From Streptomyces sp. ALI-76-A (GTDB taxonomy: Bacteria; Actinomycetota; Actinomycetes; Streptomycetales; Streptomycetaceae), in assembly GCF_030287445.1 (NCBI RefSeq), contig NZ_JASVWB010000002.1:5828001-5892000 (forward strand): DNA of 64,000 bases. The letters run 5' to 3'. The notes below the pieces were generated by a model. It was not told the DNA's origin. It searched no databases and worked only from the letters and a program-made list of their open reading frames with translations. Shown piece by piece: positions 8,711 to 17,170 of the stretch. How positions within the stretch are numbered: position 1 is the first letter of the stretch; each line of letters opens with the position of its first letter. The position numbers and the translations under genes were made by a program.

Positions 8711-10528
8711 ATGGACGTTATGGGGGACAAGGCAACTCTGTTCGAGACAGGGCGTTTTGTGCAACCTTCCGGGCAGGACGAGGTCGGGGAGGCAGCCGAG
8801 GATGCTGCCGAGGAGATCCGTCAGAGACTCGCCGCCGAGGCCGGCGACGTCGAGGCGATGAGCGTCCTCGGGGCCATGCTGCTGCGCCGCGGTGATCTCG
8901 ACGGAGCCGAACCCCATCTGCGTGCCGCCACCGCGGCCGGCGACCGGGCCGCCGCCAACAACCTGGGAGTCCTTCTTCATCAGCGCGGGTACGCCGACGA
9001 GGCCGCCGGGTGGTGGCGGATCGCCGCCGTCGCCGGGTCCGCCGCGGCCGCGCACGCACTCGGGCGGCACCACCGTGAGCGGGGTGACGAGCCCGCCGCG
9101 GAGTACTGGCTGCGCCAGTCCGCCGAGCAGGGGCACGCGCTCGGCGCGTACGCGCTCGCCGATCTGCTGGAGCACCGCGGCGACGCCGGGGCCGAGCGGT
9201 GGATGCGGGCCGCGGCCGAGCGGGGGCACCGCGAGGCGGCGTACCGGCTGGCGCGCGCGCTCGATCGCAGGGCCGCGCACGAGGCGGAGGCGGTGGCGGA
9301 CGCCGACGGCGGTGCCGCCGCGACGGAGGAGGCCGAGCAGTGGTACCGGCAGGCCGCCGCGCGCGGTCACCGGCGGGCCGCGCTGCACCTCGGCGCGATC
9401 CTGGAGAAGCGCGGCGAGCTCAAGGAGGCCGGGCGCTGGTACCTGACGTCCGCGAAGGACGGCGAGGCGCGGGCCGCGTGCGCGCTCGGATTCCTGCTGC
9501 GGGACGCCGGCGACACCGAGAGCGCCGCCGTGTGGTGGCTGCGGGCCGCCCAGGACGGCGACGGGAACGCGGCGAACGCGCTGGGCGCGCTGCACGCCGA
9601 ACGCGGCGAGCCGCAGACCGCCGAGCGGTGGTACCGGGCCGCGATGGACGCCGGGGACGACAACGGGGCGTACAACCTCGGCCTGCTCTGCGCGGAGCAG
9701 GGGCGGACCGCGCAGGCGGAGCAGTGGTACCGGCGGGCCGCCTACGCCGGGCACCGGGAGGCGGCGAACGCGCTGGCGATCCTGCTGCTCCAGGGCGGGG
9801 ACGCGACCGGGGCGGAGCCGTGGTTCTCCAAGGCCGCGGAGGCGGGGAGCGTGGACGCCGCGTTCAACCTGGGGATCCTGTTCGCCGGGCGGGGCGAGGA
9901 GCCGGTCGCGCTGCGCTGGTACGAGCGGGCGGCGTCCGCCGGGCACACCGAGGCGGCGTTGCAGGTCGGGATCGCGCGGCTGCGGGACGGGGACGAGCGA
10001 GAGGCGGAGCGGCATCTGCGGTGCGCGGCGGGGCGGGGGAGCGCCGAGGCCGCGTACCGGCTGGCCACCGTGCTGGACGCGCGGCGCCCGCCGCAGCCGG
10101 CGCACGAGCTCGGGGAGTCGGTGCACGAGAAGAGCGAGTGCGAGGAGTGGTACGAGCGGGCGGCGTCCCAGGGGCATCGGCGGGCACAGGTGCGGGTCGG
10201 GATGCTCGCGGCGGCCCGGGGAGACGTGGTCGAGGCGGCTCGGTGGTACCGGGAGGCGGCCGAGGCCGGGTCCCGCAACGGGGCGTTCAATCTGGGGCTG
10301 CTGCTCGCCCGGGAGGGGAGTGAGCCGGAGGCCGCGGTGTGGTGGACACGGGCGGCTGACGCCGGGCATGGGCGCGCGGCGTTGCGCCTCGCCCTCGTCT
10401 ACGCGCGTCGGGGGGAGCTGGCGGAGGGACAGCGGTGGGCGGACCGGGCGGTGACGCTCGGGCCGGGGGAGGTCGCGGAGCGGGCGGCACGGTTGCGGGA
10501 CGCGCTGCGGCAGGAACTGTCGGCGTGA
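8711..10528 (+). CDS. Sel1-like/TPR repeat protein
   Basis: A 605-residue soluble protein built almost wholly from about 15 helical repeats of 34-36 residues of Sel1 type (recurrent pattern AxxxLGxLLxxRGDxxxAExWxRxAAxxGHxxAA), beginning near residue 30 and ending near 600. Repeats of this kind form superhelical protein-protein scaffolds. No enzymatic domain, signal peptide or membrane helix is present. The segment around residues 190-200 (ADADGGAAATEE) interrupts the repeats with an acidic linker. The ATG at 8711 has AGGTGG six bases upstream; ATG at 8720 is an alternative. The gene sits alone between two identical initiator tRNA genes. Partners are unknown. Confidence 0.88.
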   Translation: MDVMGDKATLFETGRFVQPSGQDEVGEAAEDAAEEIRQRLAAEAGDVEAMSVLGAMLLRRGDLDGAEPHLRAATAAGDRAAANNLGVLLHQRGYADEAAGWWRIAAVAGSAAAAHALGRHHRERGDEPAAEYWLRQSAEQGHALGAYALADLLEHRGDAGAERWMRAAAERGHREAAYRLARALDRRAAHEAEAVADADGGAAATEEAEQWYRQAAARGHRRAALHLGAILEKRGELKEAGRWYLTSAKDGEARAACALGFLLRDAGDTESAAVWWLRAAQDGDGNAANALGALHAERGEPQTAERWYRAAMDAGDDNGAYNLGLLCAEQGRTAQAEQWYRRAAYAGHREAANALAILLLQGGDATGAEPWFSKAAEAGSVDAAFNLGILFAGRGEEPVALRWYERAASAGHTEAALQVGIARLRDGDEREAERHLRCAAGRGSAEAAYRLATVLDARRPPQPAHELGESVHEKSECEEWYERAASQGHRRAQVRVGMLAAARGDVVEAARWYREAAEAGSRNGAFNLGLLLAREGSEPEAAVWWTRAADAGHGRAALRLALVYARRGELAEGQRWADRAVTLGPGEVAERAARLRDALRQELSA

Positions 10529-10560
10529 CGGCGTGCGGCGGTGCGGGAGGGGACGCCGTC
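10527..10560 (+). terminator. Hairpin at the end of the Sel1-repeat gene
   Basis: An 8-bp inverted repeat GACGGCGT / ACGCCGTC begins inside the TGA stop codon and encloses an 18-nt G-rich loop. No T-run follows. It may terminate transcription weakly. Confidence 0.45.
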
Positions 10561-10715
10561 CACGGTGCCGGTGATGGTGATGGTGCCCGTGTGGTGTCCC
10601 GCCTCGCCGCCCTCACCCGGTCCATCGGGGCGCTGCCCTTCGGCCCGACCCCGGGCAGCACGGAGAACTCAGGGCATGCGGTCCGGTCCCGGGTGCGGGA
10701 GCGTCGTGCTTGATC

Positions 10716-10731
10716 GCGCGGTTCCCCGCGC
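10716..10731. repeat. Short GC hairpin common in Streptomyces intergenic DNA
   Basis: GCGCGG TTCC CCGCGC forms a 6-bp hairpin with a TTCC loop, followed by CCCTTCCGGGCGGG. Near-identical hairpins are, to my knowledge, scattered in Streptomyces intergenic regions and are often taken as terminators or repetitive palindromes. Confidence 0.5.
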
Positions 10732-10789
10732 CCCTTCCGGGCGGGATTTGCCTCTGCCCGTGGTCTTGACGTAACGTTGCATTCATCGC

Positions 10790-10863
10790 CGCGGGGTGGA
10801 GCAGCTCGGTAGCTCGCTGGGCTCATAACCCAGAGGTCGCAGGTTCAAATCCTGTCCCCGCTA
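10790..10863 (+). tRNA. Initiator tRNA-fMet (CAT), copy 2
   Basis: Identical over all 74 nt to copy 1, including the C1-T72 mismatch and the GGG/CCC anticodon stem; identity runs four bases past the 3' end (CTGA) and then stops. CCA is not encoded. TTGACG lies about 20 bp upstream. Confidence 0.97.
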
Positions 10864-10870
10864 CTGATGG

Positions 10871-10912
10871 CCGAGGGCCGGAATCCGAAAGGGTTTCGGT
10901 CCTCGGTCTTTT
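10871..10912 (+). terminator. Terminator after tRNA-fMet copy 2
   Basis: A 16-bp stem (CCGAGGGCCGGAATCC with GGGTTTCGGTCCTCGG, three G-T wobbles) closes on a GAAA loop and is followed by TCTTTT. It may also serve the leftward ABC-transporter operon whose last gene ends at 10918. Confidence 0.88.
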
Positions 10913-10917
10913 CGTGG

Positions 10918-12069
10918 CTACGTCCCCTGCGGCCGGTGGCCCACCGCCTCCTCGTACAGGGATCGGTCCACCGTCGTCCGTTCCGGGAGTGGGTCGTCCT
11001 CCGTCACGCCCTGCGCGCGGTAGGCGGACTGGAGGCGGTCCGTGGTGCCGGTGCGGATCTCCCAGTCCATGCGGAGGGACGGGGTCGACTCGAGGATCGC
11101 CTCGTCCGCCTTCAGGAGCTTGGCCAGGTAGGTGACGAAGGTCTCGTCCTTCTTGTAGTCGGACGCGAAGTACGTGTTGACCGTGCGGATGTACGCCCGC
11201 AGCAGGGCCACCCCCGCGTCCGCGTCGTCGTCCAGCAGGTTCGGGCCGTACAGCATGCCGCCCAGGGGCTCGCCGAGCGGCTGGCCGCCGAGGAAGGCGT
11301 AGCCCGGCTCGCCGTCGACCCTGCGCCAGACCGGGTCGAGGAGCCAGGCCGAGTCGACGCCCCCGTTCTGCAGGGCTGTGAGGACGTCGGCCGAGCCCAG
11401 TTGCTGGTACTGGATCCGGTCGAGGCCGCCGCCGTGTCGCTCCAGGGCCTTCTCCATCGGATACGCGATCACCGACCCCTTGCCGATCATCGTGCCCAGC
11501 TTCCGGCCGGCCATCGCCACCCGGTCAGCGCTCTCGTCGTCCTTCAGCCGAACCCACAGGCCGCTCCTCGACTTCGGGTCGGGCGAGAAGTTCCCCGCCA
11601 CCCACCGGATGTCGAAGCCGCTCCGGACGCCGTTCATGACCGCCGCCTCCGGTGCCGCCCAGAGCGCGTCGATGTCGCCCTTGGCCAGGAGGGGGAGCGC
11701 GTCCGGCGTGGGCAGCACCTTCAGGGTGATGTCCAGGCCCTCCTTCTCGAACTCGCCCTTGTCCAGGGCGACCTGGAGGGGTGCCACGTACTCGGCGCTC
11801 AGGGTCCCGGTCGCGATCGTCAGCTTCTGGGGCTCGGGAAGCGGTTGCGCGGCGGGGGTTCCGGGGCGGCAGCGGGCCGGGGCGCGGGTGGGTGAGCGGT
11901 CCGTGGGAGGCGTCCAGGACGTCTCACCGCAGCCTTCCACCGGGCGGATCGTGCGCGTGCCCCGGTCCGCCTCCCGTTCCGCGTCCCCGGCCGACGGCGA
12001 CGCGCAGGCCGCCGCCGACGCCAGCAGGGCACCGACGGCGATCACCGCGCCGTACGTCCGGCTCCTCAT
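10918..12069 (-). CDS. ABC transporter substrate-binding lipoprotein (SsuA/NrtA/TauA type)
   Basis: A 383-residue protein with a lipoprotein signal: hydrophobic helix followed by lipobox SAAAC (Cys at residue 22). The mature part begins with an unusual ~55-residue hydrophilic linker and then a periplasmic-binding fold (KLTIATGTLSAEYVAPLQVALDKGEFEKEGLDITL) of the type that binds nitrate, sulfonates, taurine or thiamine precursors. The exact ligand cannot be read from the sequence. It is the third gene of a leftward operon ATPase-permease-binding protein; its ATG overlaps the permease stop by ATGA, implying translational coupling. The operon is followed by the tRNA terminator region. Confidence 0.85.
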   Translation of the reverse strand: MRSRTYGAVIAVGALLASAAACASPSAGDAEREADRGTRTIRPVEGCGETSWTPPTDRSPTRAPARCRPGTPAAQPLPEPQKLTIATGTLSAEYVAPLQVALDKGEFEKEGLDITLKVLPTPDALPLLAKGDIDALWAAPEAAVMNGVRSGFDIRWVAGNFSPDPKSRSGLWVRLKDDESADRVAMAGRKLGTMIGKGSVIAYPMEKALERHGGGLDRIQYQQLGSADVLTALQNGGVDSAWLLDPVWRRVDGEPGYAFLGGQPLGEPLGGMLYGPNLLDDDADAGVALLRAYIRTVNTYFASDYKKDETFVTYLAKLLKADEAILESTPSLRMDWEIRTGTTDRLQSAYRAQGVTEDDPLPERTTVDRSLYEEAVGHRPQGT

Positions 12070-12929
12070 GACTGCCCCCGTCCGCGGTCCCTCGGTGCCC
12101 AGGGGGTGAGCAACCGGCCCACCAGCCGGATCAGTTCGGAGAAGAGCACGCCCAGTACGGCCACGCAGACGATGCCGACGAACATCACGTCGTTCTGGAA
12201 CAGGGCGCGGGAGTCGAAGATCAGGTGGCCCAGACCGTTCGTCGCGGCGATCTGCTCGGAGGCGACGATCACCAGTACCGCCACGCCCGCCGCGATCCGC
12301 GCGCCCACCAGGACCTGCGGCAGCGAGGCCGGCAGCAGGACGTGGCGGAACATCTGCCAGGGTGAGGCGCCGAAGACCCGGCCCGCGTCGCGGTGGCCGG
12401 ACGGGACCGCGATCACCGCCGACATCGTGGAGATCCAGACGAAGAAGAAGACCGTCGCCGCCACCAGGGCCACCTGGGGGCCCTCGCCGAGGCCGAACAT
12501 GTTCAGGAAAACCGGGAGCAGGGCCAGTTTCGGTACGACGTACAGGGCGTCCAGGAGCGGTTCGAGGGCGGCTCGGACCAGGGAGAGGGAGCCCATGAGG
12601 AGGCCGAGCGCGTAGCCCGCCGCCGTGCCGAGCGCGTAGCCGGCCAGGACGCGTTTCAGGGTCGCCCACACGTCCGGCCACAGGTCGCCGGCCGCGGCCC
12701 GGTCCCAGCCGTCGGCGAGGATCGTGGACGGCGCCGGATAGACGCGGTCGTCGATCCAGGCCTGTCCGGCGGCCAGCTGCCAGAGCAGCACCAACGACAG
12801 CGGGACGGCCACCGCGAGCGACAGCTCCAGGGCCCGTCGGCGGCGGTGGGTGCGTACGGGATGGAGTTCCTGGGGGCCCGGGCGGCGGACCAGGACCGAC
12901 TCGGGCCGGTCGGGCGCGACGGTGGTCAT
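12066..12929 (-). CDS. ABC transporter permease (SsuC/TauC/NrtB type)
   Basis: A 287-residue inner-membrane protein with about six helices after a basic N-terminus (residues 1-40). The binding-protein-dependent transport signature lies in the segment GASPWQMFRHVLLPASLPQVLVG, matching the EAA loop that contacts the ATPase. Its ATG overlaps the stop of the upstream ATPase gene (4 bp), and its stop overlaps the start of the binding-protein gene, so all three are a tightly coupled operon. Substrate class: sulfonate/nitrate/taurine-like by family; specificity unknown. Confidence 0.87.
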   Translation of the reverse strand: MTTVAPDRPESVLVRRPGPQELHPVRTHRRRRALELSLAVAVPLSLVLLWQLAAGQAWIDDRVYPAPSTILADGWDRAAAGDLWPDVWATLKRVLAGYALGTAAGYALGLLMGSLSLVRAALEPLLDALYVVPKLALLPVFLNMFGLGEGPQVALVAATVFFFVWISTMSAVIAVPSGHRDAGRVFGASPWQMFRHVLLPASLPQVLVGARIAAGVAVLVIVASEQIAATNGLGHLIFDSRALFQNDVMFVGIVCVAVLGVLFSELIRLVGRLLTPWAPRDRGRGQS

Positions 12930-13693
12930 GCCGGCACCGCCTCCTTGCGCAGCAGCTCCCACAGTTCGCTCTTCAGGGCGGTGAACTCGGGAGCGGAGCG
13001 GATGTCGCCGGTGCGCGGGCGCGGGAACGGCGGGCGGTGTTCGGCGATGATCCGGCCCGGGCGGGCGGACATCACCAGCACGCGGTCGCCGAGCACGATC
13101 GCCTCTTCCAGGCTGTGGGTGATGAAGAGCGTGGTGGTGCGGGTGGTCTGCGTGAGTTCCAGCAGCTCGTCCTGGAGGATCATGCGGAGTTGGGCGTCGA
13201 GGGCGGCGAACGGTTCGTCCATGAGGAGGAGTTCGGGTTCGACCGCGAGCGCGCGGGCGATGGCCACGCGCTGGCGCATGCCGCCGGAGAGGGCAGCCGG
13301 GTAGGCGTGGGCGAAGTCGGCGAGGCCCATGCGGGTCAGCCACGTGTCGGCGCGGGCGTTCGCCTCGCGGCGCGGGACGCGCTGGACGTCCAGGCCGAAG
13401 CGGACGTTGGCGCGGACCGTCTTCCAGTCGTAGATGCCGTAGTCCTGGAAGATCATGGCCGCCGGGCGGGGGCCGGCCGTGCGGATCTCCAGCGTGCCCG
13501 TGCTCGGGCGGAGCAGGCCCGCGGCGATGCGCAGGAGCGTGGACTTGCCGCAGCCGGAGGGGCCGACCAGACAGACGAACTCGCCCGGGGCGACGGTGAG
13601 GCCGAGGGGGCCGAGGGCCTCGACGGCACGCGGTGCGCGGCCGAAGGTGCGGGTCAGCCCGGTGGCGTGGAGTTTGGGGTGCGGATCTCCCAC
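12926..13693 (-). CDS. ABC transporter ATP-binding protein (SsuB/TauB/NrtD type)
   Basis: A 255-residue ATPase with Walker A GPSGCGKST (about residues 48-56), Q-loop FQDYGIYDW, signature LSGGMRQR (about 146), Walker B LLLMDEPFAALD and switch His in ITHSLEEA. All catalytic residues are present. It starts at GTG with GAGGAG seven bases upstream and is the first gene of the leftward three-gene operon. It energises uptake through the permease encoded next to it at the cytoplasmic face. No clear operator is visible in the 90 bp between it and the Fur-gene terminator. Confidence 0.9.
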   Translation of the reverse strand: MGDPHPKLHATGLTRTFGRAPRAVEALGPLGLTVAPGEFVCLVGPSGCGKSTLLRIAAGLLRPSTGTLEIRTAGPRPAAMIFQDYGIYDWKTVRANVRFGLDVQRVPRREANARADTWLTRMGLADFAHAYPAALSGGMRQRVAIARALAVEPELLLMDEPFAALDAQLRMILQDELLELTQTTRTTTLFITHSLEEAIVLGDRVLVMSARPGRIIAEHRPPFPRPRTGDIRSAPEFTALKSELWELLRKEAVPA

Positions 13694-13783
13694 GGTGGCT
13701 CCTCGCGGAGTGCGGTCCGAAGCGGGGGTGCCGCACGACGATATGACGGCCCGTCAGATACCGGAAGGCCGTACGCGCCGGAA

Positions 13784-13811
13784 AGCCCCGGCACTCATGG
13801 GTGCCGGGGCT
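13784..13811 (-). terminator. Terminator of the Fur-family gene
   Basis: A perfect 11-bp stem AGCCCCGGCAC / GTGCCGGGGCT with a 6-nt loop lies 22 bp beyond the Fur-family stop codon and separates it from the ABC operon. Confidence 0.85.
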
Positions 13812-13832
13812 CTCGGGAACGCTGGGAAGTTC

Positions 13833-14249
13833 TTACGCCGCCGCGCAGTTGGGGCACACGCCCCGGTACGTCACCTCGACGTCCGAGACGGTGAAGCCGA
13901 AGCGCTCCGTGTCGGGGAGGTCGGCCAGCGGATTGCCGGTCGGGTGGACGTCCCGGATGGCGCCGCACTGGGCGCAGACCAGGTGGTGGTGCGGCTGGTG
14001 TGCGTTGGGGTCGTACCGCTTGGCCCGCTGGTCCGTGGCGACCTCGAGCACCTCGCCGAGGGAGACCAGCTCGCCCAGGGTGTTGTAGACGGTCGCCCGG
14101 GAGATCTCGGGCAGCTTCGCGACAGCTCTGGCGTGGACCTCGTCGGCCGTCAGATGGACGTGTTCGCCGTCGAGGACCTCGGCCACGACGCGCCGCTGCG
14201 CGGTCATCCGCCATCCGCGTCCACGCAGCCGTTCCAGAAGGTCACTCAT
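13833..14249 (-). CDS. Fur-family metalloregulator
   Basis: A 138-residue regulator with an N-terminal winged helix (MSDLLERLRGRGWRMTAQRRVVAEVL... ATVYNTLGELVSLGEV) and a C-terminal dimerisation/metal domain. The conserved HQPHHHLVCAQCG motif (about residues 84-96) and a second CPNC near the C-terminus provide the structural zinc Cys4 site, and further His residues form the sensory site. The family senses Fe, Zn, Ni or peroxide; the sensed signal cannot be decided from sequence alone. An upstream palindrome at 14316-14330 suggests autoregulation. It is transcribed alone, bounded by a terminator on each side. Confidence 0.9.
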   Translation of the reverse strand: MSDLLERLRGRGWRMTAQRRVVAEVLDGEHVHLTADEVHARAVAKLPEISRATVYNTLGELVSLGEVLEVATDQRAKRYDPNAHQPHHHLVCAQCGAIRDVHPTGNPLADLPDTERFGFTVSDVEVTYRGVCPNCAAA

Positions 14250-14315
14250 ACGCACCAGCCTAACAGCAAGGTGGACCAGGTTGGGAACTGGTGTGACTTT
14301 GGATCTCAGCTTGAC

Positions 14316-14330
14316 TTGGACTTTGTCCAA
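14316..14330. promoter_or_regulatory. Palindrome upstream of the Fur-family gene (candidate operator)
   Basis: TTGGAC TTT GTCCAA is a perfect 6-bp inverted repeat with a 3-bp centre, 67 bp before the Fur-family start codon. A second weaker symmetry ACCAG...CTGGT lies between it and the gene. Size and position fit a Fur-family autoregulatory box, but the sequence was not matched to a proven one. Confidence 0.5.
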
Positions 14331-14461
14331 TGTGATATCCGGCCTGGCGCTACAGCGGAGAACCTCCGTCAGGCCGGCGAAGACCGCGGCGAGCGGCTGG
14401 GGCCGGGGTCCGGGCCCTGCGCGGCTGGACGGACACCCGGCACTGGATCACTCGCCGTGGG

Positions 14462-14500
14462 CGGACGGGCCGGATCTCCCGCAGGGGGCCGGCCCGTCCG
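14462..14500 (-). terminator. Terminator of the CBS-domain gene
   Basis: A perfect 12-bp stem CGGACGGGCCGG / CCGGCCCGTCCG with a 15-nt loop ends 6 bp beyond the CBS-gene stop codon. Confidence 0.85.
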
Positions 14501-14505
14501 TGCGT

Positions 14506-14898
14506 TCAGGCCGGCACCCGCTGCTGTGCCGGAGTCCAGCAGCGGATGATGTCGCGGACCGAGACGATGCCGACGGGCTCGTCGCGGTCCAGCACGATCA
14601 GATGGCGGAAGCCGCCGTGCGTCATGGCGCCGGCCGCCTCGTCCAGGGTCCAGGCCGGGGTGGCGAAGACGACGTCGGTGGTGGTGTGGGCGTGGACGTA
14701 CTCCGTGTCGGGGCTCTGGCCGAGGCCCACGGAGTCGAGGACGTCGCGTTCGGTGAGGATGCCGATGCCGCCGGCGTCGGGATCGAGGACCACGGCCGCG
14801 CCGACCCGGCGGGCGGACATCAGTGCGGCGGCCTGGCGGAGGGTGTGGGTGGGGCCGATGGTGAGGACGACCTTGCTCATGGCGTCGCGGACCAGCAT
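14506..14898 (-). CDS. CBS-domain pair protein
   Basis: A 130-residue cytoplasmic protein made of two CBS motifs: MLVRDAMSKVVLTIGPTHTL...GIGILTERD for the first and TTDVVFATPAWTLDEAAGAM...PVGIVSVRDII for the second. CBS pairs bind adenine nucleotides and regulate partner proteins; no partner domain is present. The ATG chosen begins the first CBS motif and has GGAGGT twelve bases upstream; the frame stays open 20 codons further upstream but without a better signal. It is a single-gene unit with its own terminator. Confidence 0.82.
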   Translation of the reverse strand: MLVRDAMSKVVLTIGPTHTLRQAAALMSARRVGAAVVLDPDAGGIGILTERDVLDSVGLGQSPDTEYVHAHTTTDVVFATPAWTLDEAAGAMTHGGFRHLIVLDRDEPVGIVSVRDIIRCWTPAQQRVPA

Positions 14899-15197
14899 GG
14901 GTTCCGAGTCACCTCCAACGAATGCGTCGGCCGGGTGGAGGCCTTCAGCCGCCGGCACCCGTTCAACGCTTCACAAGTTCACAAGTGAGGGTGCTCTCAG
15001 GGTGGCAGGCAAAGCGGAGACCAACAAGAGGGCGCACGCGGCGGATTGAGGGCCCCGGTCGGCGAGCGCGCCCCAAGGAGCCTCCCCGCAGGGCGAGCCC
15101 CCGGTGAGGAGCCCGCCCGTTTGGAGGGCGAGCCCCAGGAGGGACGGTCACCCCGCGCCAGGAGAGGCGAGACGCGCGGGTCCGGCCGCGAGCTGCC

Positions 15198-15998
15198 TCA
15201 GTAGCGCTCGTTGAGATAGCCCAGGAACTCGTCGTGGAGCAGGCCGTTCGACGCCGCCGCGTTGCCGCTGTGCGGGCCCGGGCGGCCGTCGAGGCCGGTG
15301 AAGGTGCCGCCCGCCTCCGTCACGACGATCGCGTTCGCGGCCATGTCCCAGAGCGACAGCTCGGGTTCGGCGCACAGGTCGACCGATCCCTCGGCGACCA
15401 TCATGTACGGCCAGAAGTCGCCGTACGCGCGCGTGCGCCACACCTCGCGGGTCAGGTCCAGGAAGCCGCCCAGGCGGCCCTGGTCCTCCCAGCCGGTGAG
15501 CGAGGAGTACGCGAAGGAGGCGTCGGAGAGCTTCGAGACACGGGAGACGTGCAGCCGGGAGGCCGAGGTGAGGCTGCGGCCGGAGAAGGCGCCGTGCCCC
15601 TTCGCGGCCCACCAGCGGCGGCCCAGGGCGGGGGCTGAGACGACCCCCACGACGGGCTGGTAGCCGCCCTCCGCCGCCTCCATCAGGGAGATCAGGGTGG
15701 CCCAGACGGGAACGCCGCGGACGTAGTTCTTCGTGCCGTCGATGGGGTCGATGACCCAGCGCCGGGGACCGGTGCCCTCGATGCCGTACTCCTCGCCGAG
15801 GATGGCGTCACGCGGGCGGGCGCGCTGGAGCTGGCCGCGGATGAGCTCCTCCGCGGCCTTGTCCGCTTCGCTGACCGGGGTCATGTCCGGCTTCGTCTCG
15901 ACCTTGAGGTCGAGGGCCTTGAAGCGGGCCATGGTCGCCGCGTCCGCCGCGTCCGCGAGGACGTGGGCGAGGCGGAGGTCGTCGTGGTAGTCGGGCAT
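15198..15998 (-). CDS. hisN: Histidinol-phosphate phosphatase, inositol monophosphatase family
   Basis: A 266-residue enzyme of the inositol-monophosphatase superfamily with the three metal-binding motifs: GEEYG (about 70-74), WVIDPIDGTKNY (about 84-95) and a late WDMAANAIV (about 214-222). The S. coelicolor protein of the same type and position was identified as the HisN histidinol-phosphate phosphatase, so this assignment rests on context plus motifs; a generic IMPase role cannot be excluded from sequence alone. The reaction is dephosphorylation of L-histidinol phosphate, the penultimate stage of histidine synthesis. The start is ATG (MPDYHDDLRLAHVLAD); an in-frame upstream ATG lacks a site. 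It is not linked to other his genes here. Confidence 0.85.
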   Translation of the reverse strand: MPDYHDDLRLAHVLADAADAATMARFKALDLKVETKPDMTPVSEADKAAEELIRGQLQRARPRDAILGEEYGIEGTGPRRWVIDPIDGTKNYVRGVPVWATLISLMEAAEGGYQPVVGVVSAPALGRRWWAAKGHGAFSGRSLTSASRLHVSRVSKLSDASFAYSSLTGWEDQGRLGGFLDLTREVWRTRAYGDFWPYMMVAEGSVDLCAEPELSLWDMAANAIVVTEAGGTFTGLDGRPGPHSGNAAASNGLLHDEFLGYLNERY

Positions 15999-16177
15999 GG
16001 GGGAACGGTATCTGCCGTGGTGGGCGGGGGCCACAGGGGGCCTGGGTGGTCGTGGCGCCCGGGACGGCAGCGCGCTCCGGCCCGCCGCACGCGCTCCCGG
16101 GCACCCACGCGAACCCTTGACAGTGCCTCCGCGCGCGTCAAATCTGGGCGCAGAGCCGATCGCCCCGGGAGGCGACG

Positions 16178-16786
16178 ATGCCTGCAGCGCGGGAATCCCT
16201 GCTGGACGCCGCTTACCGGGCGCTGGCGCGCCGGCCGTGGTCCGCCGTGCGGATGGTGGACGTGGCCGCCGCGGCCGGAGTGTCCCGGCAGACGCTGTAC
16301 AACGAGTTCGGCAGCAAGGAGGGGCTCGCTCGCGCGCTTGTCCGCAGAGAGGCGGACGGCTATCTCCTGGGCGTCGAACGGGCGCTGACCGGACCCGGCG
16401 ACGCCCGGGAGCGGCTGACCGCGACCGCCGAGTGGACCGCCTCCACCGCCCGGGAGAACGTGCTCGTCCGGGCCATGCTCACCGACTGCTGGAGCGAGCG
16501 GCTGCCCGCGCCGACGCTGAAGGCCGTGCCCTCCTCCTCGGCGGTCCCGGCGCAGCGCCGGGCGGACGGCCCGCTGCCGTCACCCGGCGACTTCGTGGCC
16601 CTCGTCCGGGACCGGGCCGTCGCCGTGCTCCTGGCGCCCGGCGCGCCCAGCTCGGAGGCCGCCGATCTGGTCCGCTGCTGCGAACTCGTCGTCCGGCTCG
16701 CGCTGTCCTGCGTGGCGGCACCGCCCGGCGAGGGCGGCGTGGCGGATCTCGTACGCAGCGCGCTGCCGCGACAGTTGACGTCCTGA
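16178..16786 (+). CDS. TetR-family transcriptional regulator
   Basis: A 202-residue protein with an N-terminal TetR helix-turn-helix (residues 3-50: LLDAAYRALARRPWSAVRMVDVAAAAGVSRQTLYNEFGSKEGL read in parts) and an all-helical ligand domain. The GGGAGG Shine-Dalgarno is five to eight bases from the ATG. The ligand and targets are unknown. It faces the SMR transporter gene tail to tail; drug or quaternary-cation sensing would be a reasonable guess but nothing in the sequence proves it. Confidence 0.88.
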   Translation: MPAARESLLDAAYRALARRPWSAVRMVDVAAAAGVSRQTLYNEFGSKEGLARALVRREADGYLLGVERALTGPGDARERLTATAEWTASTARENVLVRAMLTDCWSERLPAPTLKAVPSSSAVPAQRRADGPLPSPGDFVALVRDRAVAVLLAPGAPSSEAADLVRCCELVVRLALSCVAAPPGEGGVADLVRSALPRQLTS

Positions 16787-16846
16787 GCGCCGCGGTGAGC
16801 CGCCGTGCCGGCTCCCGCCCGTCACGGACCTCTCAGGACAGAACAC

Positions 16847-17170
16847 CTAGTGTGCCGACCCCGACAGCTGGAGCCCGATCACACCGATGATCACCAGGCT
16901 GATCGAGACGATCTTCAGCGTGGAGACGAGGTCGCCGAGGAAGATCATGCCGTAGATCGCGGTACCCGCCGCGCCGATGCCCGTCCACACCGCGTACGCC
17001 GGGCCCACGTCGAGCTTCTTCAGGGACAGGGTCAGCAGACCGAAGCTGCCGAGGGCGAAGACGCAGAACGCGATGGTCGGCCAGAGTCTGGTGAAGCCGT
17101 GCGACAACTTCAGGCAGACGGCGAAGCCGGTCTCCAGGAACCCCGCCACAACGACCAGCAGCCACGCCAT
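16847..17170 (-). CDS. Small multidrug resistance (SMR) transporter, Gdx/SugE-like
   Basis: A 107-residue four-helix membrane protein. The essential membrane-embedded Glu is present at residue 13 (AGFLETGFAVCLKLSHGF), and the W-x-G-I-G-A-A-G segment of helix 3 is intact. The residues around the Glu (GFLETGFAVCLK) resemble the guanidinium-exporter (Gdx/SugE) branch rather than polyaromatic-drug exporters, so guanidinium export is the more likely role. SMR proteins work as dual-topology dimers driven by proton antiport. The 127-bp leader upstream is long enough for regulation; two overlapping small hairpins are seen there but no convincing riboswitch. Confidence 0.87.
   Translation of the reverse strand: MAWLLVVVAGFLETGFAVCLKLSHGFTRLWPTIAFCVFALGSFGLLTLSLKKLDVGPAYAVWTGIGAAGTAIYGMIFLGDLVSTLKIVSISLVIIGVIGLQLSGSAH

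Noticed and set aside
8441..10369. 642-codon open frame antisense to the Sel1-repeat gene
   Set aside because: Low-complexity Pro/Arg/Leu composition, covers a tRNA gene and terminator, no start signal.
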